Shown piece by piece: positions 1 to 8,500 of a stretch of DNA of 64,000 nucleotides (the first letter of the stretch is position 1; each line of letters opens with the position of its first letter). Source of the stretch: PNNG01 sp046291695 (GTDB lineage Bacteria; Bacteroidota; Bacteroidia; UBA7662); assembly GCA_046291695.1 (NCBI GenBank), contig JBKBSO010000015.1:21386-85385 (forward strand), read 5' to 3'. Both the position numbers and the translations under genes were made by a program. A model generated the notes under the pieces. That model saw only the letters and a program-made list of their open reading frames with translations. It was not told where the DNA came from and ran no database searches.

Positions 1-757
1 GGGCAAGGTAATTGTAAAGCGACTGCTTAACAGTAGGACTTGCCTCCTCACCCAAAGCATAAAGCCTGAGAATAAAGGGCCATACCGTACCCAAAGTCGC
101 TTGTTGGGTAGCCATATTCGGTGCATCCTGATAATAAACGGCAAGTGCTTGGTTATACAAGGCAACCGGATACTTCAAGGCGATTCTCGCCCATACATCC
201 TGATCTTCGCCTATGGTTTCGCCCAAAGGGAAAGCAACCACCGATTCAAAGACCTGTGCCGGGATACAAACTGATGAAGCCGTCGCCAACATATCCCCCC
301 TACTAACCAAGTCGAAATACGAACTAAGCTTCCCATAACTGAAGTTTTCGAGTCCTGGGTGCAAAGGTGAGCGATCAACTTGACCATGCCTGAAAACATA
401 ATTGGTTGCATACCAACCACAATCCGGAAATTCAGCAATCAGCTGGGCAATTCGGGACAAAAAATCAGGTTCCCAACTGTCGTCGGCATCCAAAAAGCAT
501 AAATACTCCCCCTTGGCCTTTTCAATCCCTAAATTCCGGGCAGCCGATACCCCTTTAACCGGCTGCTGCAAAAGTTGAAGCCCGGCCATTACAAACTTAC
601 GCACAAGTTCTGGTCCCTGATCAGTGCTACCATTATCCACTACCAGCACCTCAAACGGCTTCAATCGCTGGTTTTGTAGGCTTTTTAGTGTTCTTTCGAT
701 GCTGGCTTCTTTGTTAAATAGCGGAATAATTACACTAAACCGAATTCCATCAGACAT
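1..757 (-). CDS. Family 2 glycosyltransferase, C-terminus beyond window edge
   Basis: The frame is open from ATG at 757 to the left edge (252 codons), so the C-terminus is missing. It begins MSDGIRFSVIIPLFNKEASI, the usual first strand of a GT-A fold. VVDNGSTD follows near residue 39 and the metal-binding DADDSW near residue 90; GEDQDVWARIAL further on is the acidic ED motif of inverting GT2 enzymes. It probably transfers a sugar from a nucleotide donor to a surface glycan at the inner face of the inner membrane. Its ATG lies inside the end of the next gene upstream (8-nt overlap), so the two are co-transcribed. Donor and acceptor cannot be told. Confidence 0.88.
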   Translation of the reverse strand, partial: MSDGIRFSVIIPLFNKEASIERTLKSLQNQRLKPFEVLVVDNGSTDQGPELVRKFVMAGLQLLQQPVKGVSAARNLGIEKAKGEYLCFLDADDSWEPDFLSRIAQLIAEFPDCGWYATNYVFRHGQVDRSPLHPGLENFSYGKLSSYFDLVSRGDMLATASSVCIPAQVFESVVAFPLGETIGEDQDVWARIALKYPVALYNQALAVYYQDAPNMATQQATLGTVWPFILRLYALGEEASPTVKQSLYNYLA

Positions 758-1631
758 ACCAGACCTCCCTGGCAGATCGGGCAAAATGTGAGGATTTACC
801 CATTAAAAAACGTGAACCATAATAAAGACTCAAGGCAAAGCGCGCATACCAAGCGGCAAGGCGGCCATATACCTTTTGATAATACAGTATTCGGCTGCTT
901 TCAAAAATTCTGATCTTTAGCGGATGAAGTTTATACAAGTCGGATGTGCTGTAATGGGTGATCGAAGGACCTTGAATCAAGACCCGCTTATAGCCCGCCT
1001 TCATTACCCGGTATTGCCATTCTGTTTCTTCGTAATACAAAAAGAACGAAGGATCAAAGCCACCGGTTTCTTCCCAAAGTTTGCGCGGAAACGCTAAATC
1101 AGCCCCAGAAACATAATCAACTTCGATATAATCCTTAACCAATCGGCTTTGCAGGCGATAAGGAAAAAGTCGTGATGGAAATAATTCAAGTACCAGCTGA
1201 ATCAGGCTAGGAAAATTACCGGCACTAATGTCGGGCCTTCCTGCGCTATCGAGCAGTTGAAAACCTGCAACGCCTACCTCCTTGTGTGCGTCATCATTAA
1301 AAAAATCTAACAGCGCTTGCAGTACATCGCCGTGAACTACGGTATCTGGATTTAGTAAAAAGACATAGTCACCCCGAGCCTCTTGCAACCCCAAAATATT
1401 GGCCCGGCCAAAACCCAAATTACTTCCAGAAGCAAGCAATTTAACTTCTGGAAACAAGCGCTCCAACATGCTCACGCTCTCATCCGTTGAAGCATTATCT
1501 ACCACAATCAGCTCGTCTCTATCGGCCTGCAAATACGGCCTCAAACTAAACAAGCAGTTATGCAGCAGTTCACAACAATTGTAGCTTACCACAATGATGC
1601 TGAGCAGGGGTTTATGGTTCGAATTCTTCAA
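750..1631 (-). CDS. Family 2 glycosyltransferase (rhamnosyltransferase-like)
   Basis: This 293-residue protein has a GT-A fold: LSIIVVSYN at the N-terminus, IVVDNASTDES with Asp45, GSNLGFGRANILGL, and LLNPDTVV with NPD at 94-96 in place of DxD. SGADLAFPRKLWEETGGFD and EETEWQYR (201-208) complete the acceptor and ED regions. NPD plus a long C-terminal helix is typical of the rhamnosyl/galactofuranosyl-transferase branch. It overlaps the downstream glycosyltransferase by 8 nt and is the first gene of this minus-strand unit seen here. It likely belongs to O-antigen or capsule synthesis; the exact sugar is not known. Confidence 0.9.
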   Translation of the reverse strand: MKNSNHKPLLSIIVVSYNCCELLHNCLFSLRPYLQADRDELIVVDNASTDESVSMLERLFPEVKLLASGSNLGFGRANILGLQEARGDYVFLLNPDTVVHGDVLQALLDFFNDDAHKEVGVAGFQLLDSAGRPDISAGNFPSLIQLVLELFPSRLFPYRLQSRLVKDYIEVDYVSGADLAFPRKLWEETGGFDPSFFLYYEETEWQYRVMKAGYKRVLIQGPSITHYSTSDLYKLHPLKIRIFESSRILYYQKVYGRLAAWYARFALSLYYGSRFLMGKSSHFARSAREVWYV

Positions 1632-1913
1632 GTTTATCGGGATTACTTGTCCATTAGATTTCCAGAGATTTAAATTTGCGTATTTACCCTTCAGAATATG
1701 TCCGAAAGTTAATGCTTAGCGGCTTTACATAATAATCTTACAGCGCCAAAAGCTGGCAAATAGTGTGTTGTTTACATAAAAATAATGTAAAGGTAAAAAC
1801 CGAACAGCCAGGCACAAGCCATGTATTTAAGGCCTTCAGCCTTTCCATTTACCAAAAGCACGCATTTGCAAGCCAAAATGCTTAAATTCAACCTGCAAAA
1901 CACAAAGCATCAA
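1632..1913. other. Divergent intergenic region
   Basis: This stretch separates the minus-strand glycosyltransferase unit from the plus-strand DUF456 gene. An upstream in-frame extension of DUF456 to 1821 is possible, but its residues are polar and unlike the family. No RNA gene, hairpin terminator or clear TAnnTTTG box was seen. Confidence 0.4.
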
Positions 1914-2384
1914 ATGGATACCATCTGGCTCATACTGGCCTTTTTGTTAGCATTAGGGGGGATAGCAGGGAGTTTTTTGCCTGTAATACCCGGCCCTCCT
2001 GTGGCCTTCGCTGGGTTGGCCATACTCAAACTTTCTGAGGCTTATGCACCCGACGATCATTTGCTGGGCGCACATTTGCTTGCTGCCCTTGCCATTACGT
2101 TGCTCGACTATTACGTACCGATTGCAGGCACCAAAAAAATGGGAGGCAGTACTTCCGCCAGCCGGGGAGCCGCCATTGGCTTGGTGCTGGGGCTTTTTGC
2201 CGGCCCGTTGGGCATAGTCATCGGTCCATTTATAGGGGCCCTCCTGGCTGAAATGATTGTAGGTAGGCCAGTGCCTTTAGCTTTAAAAGCCGCCATTGGG
2301 GCATTTTTAGGCTTTTTAACGGGGGTAATCATGAAGTTTGCTTATGCTTGCGTAGTAATTTTTCACATTTTTCAGCAAATCTAA
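1914..2384 (+). CDS. DUF456 family membrane protein
   Basis: From ATG at 1914 the protein is 156 residues, MDTIWLILAFLLALGGIAGS onward, close to the usual DUF456 length. It is very hydrophobic. SFLPVIPGPP near the start and the Gly-rich block around GLVLGLFAGPLGIVIGPFIGALLAE are the characteristic DUF456 elements, and it ends in another hydrophobic helix. It should sit in the inner membrane with about four helices. No biochemical function is known for the family. A longer frame starts at 1821, but its 31 extra residues match nothing expected. It stands alone, 65 nt before the lipoprotein cluster. Confidence 0.8.
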   Translation: MDTIWLILAFLLALGGIAGSFLPVIPGPPVAFAGLAILKLSEAYAPDDHLLGAHLLAALAITLLDYYVPIAGTKKMGGSTSASRGAAIGLVLGLFAGPLGIVIGPFIGALLAEMIVGRPVPLALKAAIGAFLGFLTGVIMKFAYACVVIFHIFQQI

Positions 2385-2449
2385 CTTCAGTTGGTACAAT
2401 ACTTGTTTTAGGGTGACAAGCTGATTATTCGTGCCCAATTACTATTTTT

Positions 2450-3859
2450 ATGAGCCCAATGAACCACTACCTTAAGCTTCTGCTTCTTTGCTTAACTGCA
2501 GTATTTTTAATTGCCTGCTCTCCTAGCCGTTCTTTTACTAAAAAGGCCAATAAATTAGCCGCTGCCGGTTTGCACGATGAGGCCAGTTTGGCTTATATGC
2601 AGGCATTGGGCTACGACCGTACCAACATTGACGCACGTATTGGCTTACGTACTTCTGCACAGCTTGCCCTAAACAACTATCTTGATCGCTTTTATCGGGC
2701 ACACGGACAACAACAATACAAAGAATCAGTATATGCCTTCATTCGTGCCGAAAAATTTTATCAGGATGTTTCGGCTTTCAACATTGAGCTTGAAATGCCT
2801 ACCTACTACAAACAAGCGTATGAAGAAGACCTTGAAATATACCTAAACGGCCTGTATGAAGAGGGGTCGCGGCTTATGGTCGCACAAAAATTCAGTGAAT
2901 CAGAAGGTATTTTCAGAGAGATCAACACGCTAAAGCCAGGATTCAGGGATGTAGGAAGTCTCAAAAAAATGTCAATCATCATTCCGGCCTATGATGCTGG
3001 CCGTAAACAGTTCGAAGCGGAAAACTATCGAAGAGCACACGGCTATTTCGAGGAGGTATTCAAGCTGGAGCCAAATTACAAGGATGTTGCAGAATTAAGG
3101 CGGGTATCGCGTGAAAGGGCCACCCTTACTGTTGCAGTAATGCCTTTTGAGAACAGCAACGCATACAGCTACTCTACCAATCTTACCAGCTTTATTGTAA
3201 GTGAATTGTCTAGAGCCAACAACGATTTTCTGGTGATCATCGACCGCGAGCACACCGAAAAAATTCTTAGAGAGCAGAAATTCAGCCTGCAGTTTGGAGG
3301 CGAGCAGAGCAATACCCTGCGCGCCGGTGAACTCATGGGAGCCAGGCTCCTGCTTACAGGTCGGATTTTAGACATGGGCATTTCGAACCCTACCATAAGC
3401 CACAAAGAAAAAACCGGCTATGAATCTTACCGAGAACGGATTTACAATGCCGAAAAAAAACGTAACGAAACAATAACCCGCTACCGTAAAGTAATGTATT
3501 CGGAATTCAATGGCTCCAGTGCCGTACGCTTAAAAGTGCAGTACCAGCTCATTTCTGCCGAATCAGGCACGGTATTACTGTCGGATGTCTTTGAAGAGCG
3601 TCTCGAAGACGAAGTACGTTACATCAGCTACGAAGGGAACGCCGCCAATCTGTTTGCCGGCACCTGGAGGTCACGTACTGAGCCTCACCCCAGTGATCGC
3701 GTGCTCACCTCTTTTTCGCAAAAACGAGAAGTGGATCAACTGGTGAATGGCAAACGCGATTTCCGCCCCATGAACGATATGCTGGTGGATGTGCAAAGCC
3801 GCATCAGTTCACAAATGGCCAATCAGCTAGTTCAATTTGAAATGCAACGCGCCCAATGA
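2450..3859 (+). CDS. CsgG/HfaB-like lipoprotein with N-terminal TPR-like region
   Basis: The 469-residue protein has a lipoprotein signal with lipobox LIAC (Cys23). Residues 30-220 are helical with repeated Ala/Tyr/Phe patterns like TPRs (for example EAENYRRAHGYFEEVFKLEP). From about 226, TVAVMPFENSNA, IVSELSRANNDFLVIIDREH and LMGARLLLTGRILDMG match the CsgG/HfaB family, in which CsgG forms the outer-membrane curli secretion pore. The C-terminal half carries extra strands. The next gene starts inside its stop (ATGA overlap), so the products are made together. A secretion or envelope-complex role is inferred; no curli subunit genes are present. ATG at 2459 is an alternative start. Confidence 0.82.
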   Translation: MSPMNHYLKLLLLCLTAVFLIACSPSRSFTKKANKLAAAGLHDEASLAYMQALGYDRTNIDARIGLRTSAQLALNNYLDRFYRAHGQQQYKESVYAFIRAEKFYQDVSAFNIELEMPTYYKQAYEEDLEIYLNGLYEEGSRLMVAQKFSESEGIFREINTLKPGFRDVGSLKKMSIIIPAYDAGRKQFEAENYRRAHGYFEEVFKLEPNYKDVAELRRVSRERATLTVAVMPFENSNAYSYSTNLTSFIVSELSRANNDFLVIIDREHTEKILREQKFSLQFGGEQSNTLRAGELMGARLLLTGRILDMGISNPTISHKEKTGYESYRERIYNAEKKRNETITRYRKVMYSEFNGSSAVRLKVQYQLISAESGTVLLSDVFEERLEDEVRYISYEGNAANLFAGTWRSRTEPHPSDRVLTSFSQKREVDQLVNGKRDFRPMNDMLVDVQSRISSQMANQLVQFEMQRAQ

Positions 3860-5238
3860 ACAAGTACCTCTATATCGCCCTGCTTGTTTTGGCGGCTTCA
3901 TGCAGCTCTAAAACCAGCCCCCATACACAGCAAGTTGCAGAACGGCCCGATTGGGTAAAACAACGCCCCATAAGTTCAGCATATTATATCGGAATAGGGG
4001 TAAGTCGCAAAATAAACGGGGGCTTCGACCATATGGAACAAGCCCGAAAAAATGCCGTAAATGATCTGGTTGGACAAATCCAGGTGAATATTCAAGCCAA
4101 TTCTATTCAGTCGCAACTCGAACGTAACCGGGTGTTCTCCGATGAGTTTCGCTCCTTTACCCGCTTATCTTCCAATGTGGCCATCGAAGATTATGAAATT
4201 GTAGATAGCTGGCAAAACGAGCACGAATACTGGGTATATTACCGACTGTCAGTAGCCGATTACCAACGGCAAAAACAACGTCGTATGCAATTGGCCATCG
4301 ATCAGAGTTTAGATGCCTTCGGACGTGCAAGGGCCGAAGAACAAGCCGGAAATCTGATGGGGGCTTACGATTTTTATTTCAGGGCACTCGAAGCCGTGAA
4401 AGCCTATACCGGCGAACCCCTTCAATATACCCAGCCCGATGGTCAGCAGCATTTTTTAGGAAACGATTTGCTACAATCCGTTAATCAATTATCCCGTGAT
4501 ATCGCCATACGGGTAAATCAACGCAACTTGAAAGCACGTATCGGACAGTCAATTGCAGAAGAAATCTTGATTACCGTGTCTTATCCAAGGATAAATGGCG
4601 AACCTTTACGTAATTTCCCATTAAATATTCGCTTTTCGCAAGGAGCTGGCACAATAGTTGGGAATACCAGTACCGATGAAAATGGCATATGCCGCATACG
4701 CATTGCCAATATTGCTGCACGAGACGCGCTGCAGGAAATTTTGATCAGCCCCGATCTCGAAGGTCAATTCCGAAACGATCGTTCACGCCAAATTTGGCTG
4801 AATGTGATCGACCCACAGGCCTTACCTCGCGAAAAGGTCATCATCGAAGTAAGCCGGCCCGTAATGCAGATCATGGCAAACGAACTGGCGTATGGCAAAC
4901 CCCTATCTCAGGCTTTGTTGCAATCGGCGGCCAAACAAAGATTATCGCGCGAAGGCATTCGTTTTACTGAACGCGCAGATGGCGTAGATTATCGCTTAAT
5001 CATTGAAGCCGATGTACGTCAGGGGACTGTAAACAGCGGGATGTACACGGCCTTACTCGATATAAAATTGTCGCTGATAGACGATCAGGGCAACCAAAAA
5101 TACAGTCAAAACCTCAGTGGCATCCGGGGTGTTCAACTCGATTATCAACGGGCTGCCGAAGCCGCATATCGCAGGGCCGCCGAAGACTTGGAGCTCACTG
5201 TAATACCAAAAATGTTAAACGTAATTTATAACCTTTAA
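3856..5238 (+). CDS. LPP20-family-like lipoprotein
   Basis: This 460-residue protein starts with a lipoprotein signal, MNKYLYIALLVLAASCSSK (Cys16). RPDWVKQRP followed by YYIGIGVSRK and EQARKNAVNDLVGQIQVNIQ is the layout of LPP20/FlgP-type lipoproteins, which bind the outer membrane and assemble around larger complexes. The rest includes a helical segment (about 140-180), an immunoglobulin-like stretch (SYPRINGEPLRNFPLNIRFS) and a C-terminal alpha/beta domain. It overlaps the CsgG-like gene by 4 nt and lies 11 nt before another LPP20-like gene. A joint envelope complex is inferred; the substrate is unknown. Confidence 0.7.
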   Translation: MNKYLYIALLVLAASCSSKTSPHTQQVAERPDWVKQRPISSAYYIGIGVSRKINGGFDHMEQARKNAVNDLVGQIQVNIQANSIQSQLERNRVFSDEFRSFTRLSSNVAIEDYEIVDSWQNEHEYWVYYRLSVADYQRQKQRRMQLAIDQSLDAFGRARAEEQAGNLMGAYDFYFRALEAVKAYTGEPLQYTQPDGQQHFLGNDLLQSVNQLSRDIAIRVNQRNLKARIGQSIAEEILITVSYPRINGEPLRNFPLNIRFSQGAGTIVGNTSTDENGICRIRIANIAARDALQEILISPDLEGQFRNDRSRQIWLNVIDPQALPREKVIIEVSRPVMQIMANELAYGKPLSQALLQSAAKQRLSREGIRFTERADGVDYRLIIEADVRQGTVNSGMYTALLDIKLSLIDDQGNQKYSQNLSGIRGVQLDYQRAAEAAYRRAAEDLELTVIPKMLNVIYNL

Positions 5239-5249
5239 AATCGAATATC

Positions 5250-5852
5250 ATGAAACGTAACATCCTGTTCAAAGGCACAATGGTCGTACTGGCCTTAGGC
5301 TTGGCATTTGCGGGAAGCAGCTGCAAAAGCAAAAAAAACACCGATAAGGTGATCACTCCTGCCTCTGAAGGCGAAATCGAAATCAAGCTCTATTGTTCTG
5401 GTGAAGAGTATTTCAGCACCAAGGAAAATTTCAGGGCAAATGCAGTAGGGGAAAGCATGGATCAAAACACCTCTAAGCGCAAAGCCCTGAATGAAGCCCG
5501 CACCCAGTTGGCCTCATCTATTCAAACCACCATCAAGGCAACTACCGATAACTACGTGAATTCACGTGAGTTCAACAACAAGGAAGAAGTGCTGGAGCGT
5601 TTTGAGTCACTAAGCCGGGAAGTAGTCAACCAACAACTCAATGGTACCCGTACTATTTGTGAGCGACTCACCAAAACCCCACAAGGCACCTTCAAAACCT
5701 ATATTGCCATAGAGTTGGCCTCCGAAGAAATGCTGAAGAGCATGAATGATCGGCTGAGTCGCGACGAAAGACTGCGTATCGATTACGACTATGAGAAATT
5801 CAAAGAAACCTTTGACAAAGAAATGGAAAAGTTCGAACGTTCACGGAATTAA
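5250..5852 (+). CDS. Small LPP20-like lipoprotein
   Basis: The 200-residue product has a signal ending in GSSCKSKK (lipidated Cys near 25). YCSGEEYFSTKENFRANAVG then SKRKALNEARTQLASSIQTT resembles the core of LPP20-type lipoproteins, like the preceding gene but without its long C-terminal extension. The C-terminal 35 residues are highly charged and helical. It is third in the CsgG-like/LPP20 cluster and is followed by a strong terminator, which closes the operon. The product is probably attached to the outer membrane facing the periplasm; its molecular role is unknown. Confidence 0.68.
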   Translation: MKRNILFKGTMVVLALGLAFAGSSCKSKKNTDKVITPASEGEIEIKLYCSGEEYFSTKENFRANAVGESMDQNTSKRKALNEARTQLASSIQTTIKATTDNYVNSREFNNKEEVLERFESLSREVVNQQLNGTRTICERLTKTPQGTFKTYIAIELASEEMLKSMNDRLSRDERLRIDYDYEKFKETFDKEMEKFERSRN

Positions 5853-5874
5853 ACGCTAAGGAAAATACATCACA

Positions 5875-5898
5875 AGCAGGCTTTGGCCTGCTTTTTTT
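5875..5898 (+). terminator. Rho-independent terminator of the lipoprotein operon
   Basis: A perfect 7-bp stem (AGCAGGC / GCCTGCT) with loop TTTG is followed by a run of T. It lies 22 nt after the stop of the third lipoprotein gene. Confidence 0.88.
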
Positions 5899-5954
5899 AT
5901 GTCAAATTAGGCCGTTTGAAGCATGATTGCTAATTTGGCTGCAATCACTTATTT

Positions 5955-7958
5955 GTGCGCAATTACATCATATTTGGTTTTCTGATTGGGTTTGGTTTAT
6001 TCGCTTCACTTACAAGGGCTCAAGACGCTCTTTGTGTGGACGTATTCAATAAAAAGCTAAATGAACTTGAGGCTATCGACAGTCTAAAAGCACACCTTTA
6101 TTATTTCGACTGCTTGATGTCGAGCGATCCGGTAAGCGCCCGAGACAAGTTGCATGTTTTTTTAAATCGCCAAGATGTTCAGGCATCGCCCCTGATTTTA
6201 CTGGAATCTAGGTTTCGCATTGCAAGCCTTTATTCGGGACTTTCTGAATTAGAAAAGGCACTCCTTGCGTTTGACACCCTGTATACCTTGGCAGAGGACA
6301 ATGAAGATTATTACCGCATGAGTTTGGCCAAAGTAAACCAGGGCATTACCTACCGCAGGATGAGCCAATTTGGCAAATCCATGGAAGCTTACGACTTGGC
6401 CATGCAGGCTGCCCGTAAAGGTAAAGCCAAGGCGTTGGAAGCCTCTATCTATATGAATCGTGGTTCCTTACTCAACGCCATGCAACTGCATGGAGAGGCC
6501 TTAGAAAATCTTCGTGAATCCTATCGATTACACCATGAATTAAAAAGTGAACGTGGCAAGGCCATGGTGGCCGCCAATATGGGCATTAGCCTCAAAAATC
6601 TGGGGCAAACAGACTCTGCCATTTATTATTATGAACTCTCAGCCACGAGCTTCAAAACTACCGGCGATAATTACAACCTTGCCAAAATGTATTCCAATAT
6701 CGGACAGCTTTATGATGCCACTGGGGAATATCAAAAGGCACACATTCACCTTGATTTAGCCATCGAGATGATGGAAAAGCAAGAAAACTACATCGATTTG
6801 GTAAATACACTCAATGCCAAATCAGCTGCATTTATTGCTAACCAAACGCCAAGACGGGCCATAACCTATGCCCAAAAGGCTGCTACACTTGCTCAGGAGC
6901 AAGATTACTGGTTGGGAGCCCGAAATGCCTTGGAATACTTGGCCCTGGCTGCTGCCGACATTGGCGATTACAAAACGGCATACGAGGCGCAATTCAAAAG
7001 CAAGGTATACCACGATAGCATATATAGCGATGAACAACAAACGCTGGTGGCAGAAATGCAGGCTAAATTTGAAAGTGAAAAAAAGGACCTAGAACTATTG
7101 GCTAAAGACGAGCAGCTCGAATTTCAGCAATCCAAGCTTTTCTATAGCTATTACATCCTGGGCTTGCTAGGCATTTTAATCGCTGTCCTGACCCTTTATT
7201 TTTTACGAATACGTAAGCTAAATCAAAAGCTTGAACATCAGCAACTGGCCTTGAGCGAAAAAAATGAAGCGTTGAAACAAATGGATGATTTCAAAAACCG
7301 TTTACTTACCATTGTTTCCCACGACGTTCGTAATCCGCTGACAGGATTAAAAGGCATATTAAGCTTACAAGCTTCAGGTGCCATTACGGAAGCCGAGCTG
7401 CTTGAGTGGAATGTGGATGTAACCAAACGAATCGATTTGGCATTGGGAATGCTTGAAAATCTGCTGGAATGGTCAAAAATTCAGCTGGTAGGACTAAAAC
7501 CTTACAAGGAAAAATTGATGGCCGAACTCTTTATGAGAGAATTAGTAGAGCAATTACAGTTTCAGGCTGCGCAGAAAGGAGTAAATATAAAATGGCAAGT
7601 AGAACCAGGTTTAGGGGTTATTGCCGACCGGCATATGTTACGTATTGCGATGTATAATTTACTCAACAATGCCATTAAGTTTTCAAATCGCAATGATACG
7701 GTAACCGTAAATTTCAGCAAAGCAGGCAAAGAAGTGGTCATCAGCTTGGCCGACCAGGGAGTGGGCATGTCGCCCGAGCAAGTAGCCAAAGCACTCAATC
7801 CGCACGAAATCTTTACCACATATGGTACTGAAAACGAAAAAGGCACAGGGGTTGGTTTACTTTTAACCCATGAATTTATACGGCTCATGGAGGGGAGGAT
7901 AGAAATCGAAAGTGAAGTTGGAAAAGGCAGTACCTTTCGCATTTGCATTCCGGATTAA
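5955..7958 (+). CDS. TPR-containing membrane sensor histidine kinase
   Basis: The 667-residue protein starts at GTG 5955 with a signal peptide (FLIGFGLFASLTRAQ). Residues 80-350 are tetratricopeptide repeats in the periplasm. One membrane helix lies at about 397-417 (YYILGLLGILIAVLTLYFL), then a short coiled coil. The HisKA box is VSHDVRNPL with the phospho-acceptor His456. The ATPase domain has the N box NNAIKFS (571-577), DQGVGM and GTGVGL. This is the Bacteroidota TPR-kinase type. No receiver domain or cognate regulator gene is adjacent, so it is an orphan here. It follows the lipoprotein operon's terminator and so has its own promoter. Confidence 0.93.
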   Translation: MRNYIIFGFLIGFGLFASLTRAQDALCVDVFNKKLNELEAIDSLKAHLYYFDCLMSSDPVSARDKLHVFLNRQDVQASPLILLESRFRIASLYSGLSELEKALLAFDTLYTLAEDNEDYYRMSLAKVNQGITYRRMSQFGKSMEAYDLAMQAARKGKAKALEASIYMNRGSLLNAMQLHGEALENLRESYRLHHELKSERGKAMVAANMGISLKNLGQTDSAIYYYELSATSFKTTGDNYNLAKMYSNIGQLYDATGEYQKAHIHLDLAIEMMEKQENYIDLVNTLNAKSAAFIANQTPRRAITYAQKAATLAQEQDYWLGARNALEYLALAAADIGDYKTAYEAQFKSKVYHDSIYSDEQQTLVAEMQAKFESEKKDLELLAKDEQLEFQQSKLFYSYYILGLLGILIAVLTLYFLRIRKLNQKLEHQQLALSEKNEALKQMDDFKNRLLTIVSHDVRNPLTGLKGILSLQASGAITEAELLEWNVDVTKRIDLALGMLENLLEWSKIQLVGLKPYKEKLMAELFMRELVEQLQFQAAQKGVNIKWQVEPGLGVIADRHMLRIAMYNLLNNAIKFSNRNDTVTVNFSKAGKEVVISLADQGVGMSPEQVAKALNPHEIFTTYGTENEKGTGVGLLLTHEFIRLMEGRIEIESEVGKGSTFRICIPD

Positions 7959-7971
7959 GGCTGTAATTTTG
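7942..7971 (+). promoter_or_regulatory. Bacteroidota-type promoter for the gene at 7976
   Basis: TTTG at 7942-7945 and TAATTTTG at 7964-7971 are separated by 18 nt and fit the -33/-7 consensus of the phylum's main sigma factor. The -33 element lies inside the last codons of the histidine kinase. The -7 element ends 4 nt before the next ATG, giving a very short leader. Confidence 0.5.
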
Positions 7972-7975
7972 CCAT

Positions 7976-8500
7976 ATGAATAAGCAAGAGGTTCTCATTT
8001 ACGGCCAAATCGACAATAATTTGATATTTGCACCTGAAGCCGATACCCTGGCCCTGGCCCGAAAGTGGTATGCGGTTAAAAATGCCAAAACCTGGCAAGA
8101 TTACATCGATTTCACCTCACAAGATGACTTTGAGCAGCTAATCTTTGAGGTGCTTGAAACCCTCGGGTATTCCGATTTATTTCCCAATTACCTCATGGGC
8201 GAAGATTTATCGGCCTATATCACTGACTTATACCTTCCACAGCCTTACGACCCATTCACCACTTCGATTTTGCCTGGTTTCGATGAAGGTGAATATTTTG
8301 CCATTCCTGCACAAGAAATGCTCGCCTGGTTACCCGAAGAGCTACAAGACAATTTAGGGCAAATTGACCGTCATCCGGTTTATGAATTTGTGTACCGTAT
8401 TGAGCCCGAGAATGAATTAATGGTTCTCCAAACCTTGGAAGCAGCGGGCTACCTCTGCAAAAAAAACCAGGAACTTATGGAGCAGGCTCACGGCCTATAG
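7976..8500 (+). CDS. Protein of unknown function, acidic, 174 residues
   Basis: I do not recognise a family. The protein is acidic and soluble-looking, with no signal peptide or membrane helix. It is rich in aromatic and acidic residues (QDDFEQLIFEVLETLGYSDL; PQPYDPFTTSILPGFDEGEY). The ATG at 7976 is 17 nt after the histidine kinase stop. Codon use resembles the neighbours and the frame is long, so it is very likely a real gene. Its last 26 nt overlap the end of the convergent MFS gene. It could be read through from the kinase gene or from its own promoter. Confidence 0.72.
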   Translation: MNKQEVLIYGQIDNNLIFAPEADTLALARKWYAVKNAKTWQDYIDFTSQDDFEQLIFEVLETLGYSDLFPNYLMGEDLSAYITDLYLPQPYDPFTTSILPGFDEGEYFAIPAQEMLAWLPEELQDNLGQIDRHPVYEFVYRIEPENELMVLQTLEAAGYLCKKNQELMEQAHGL

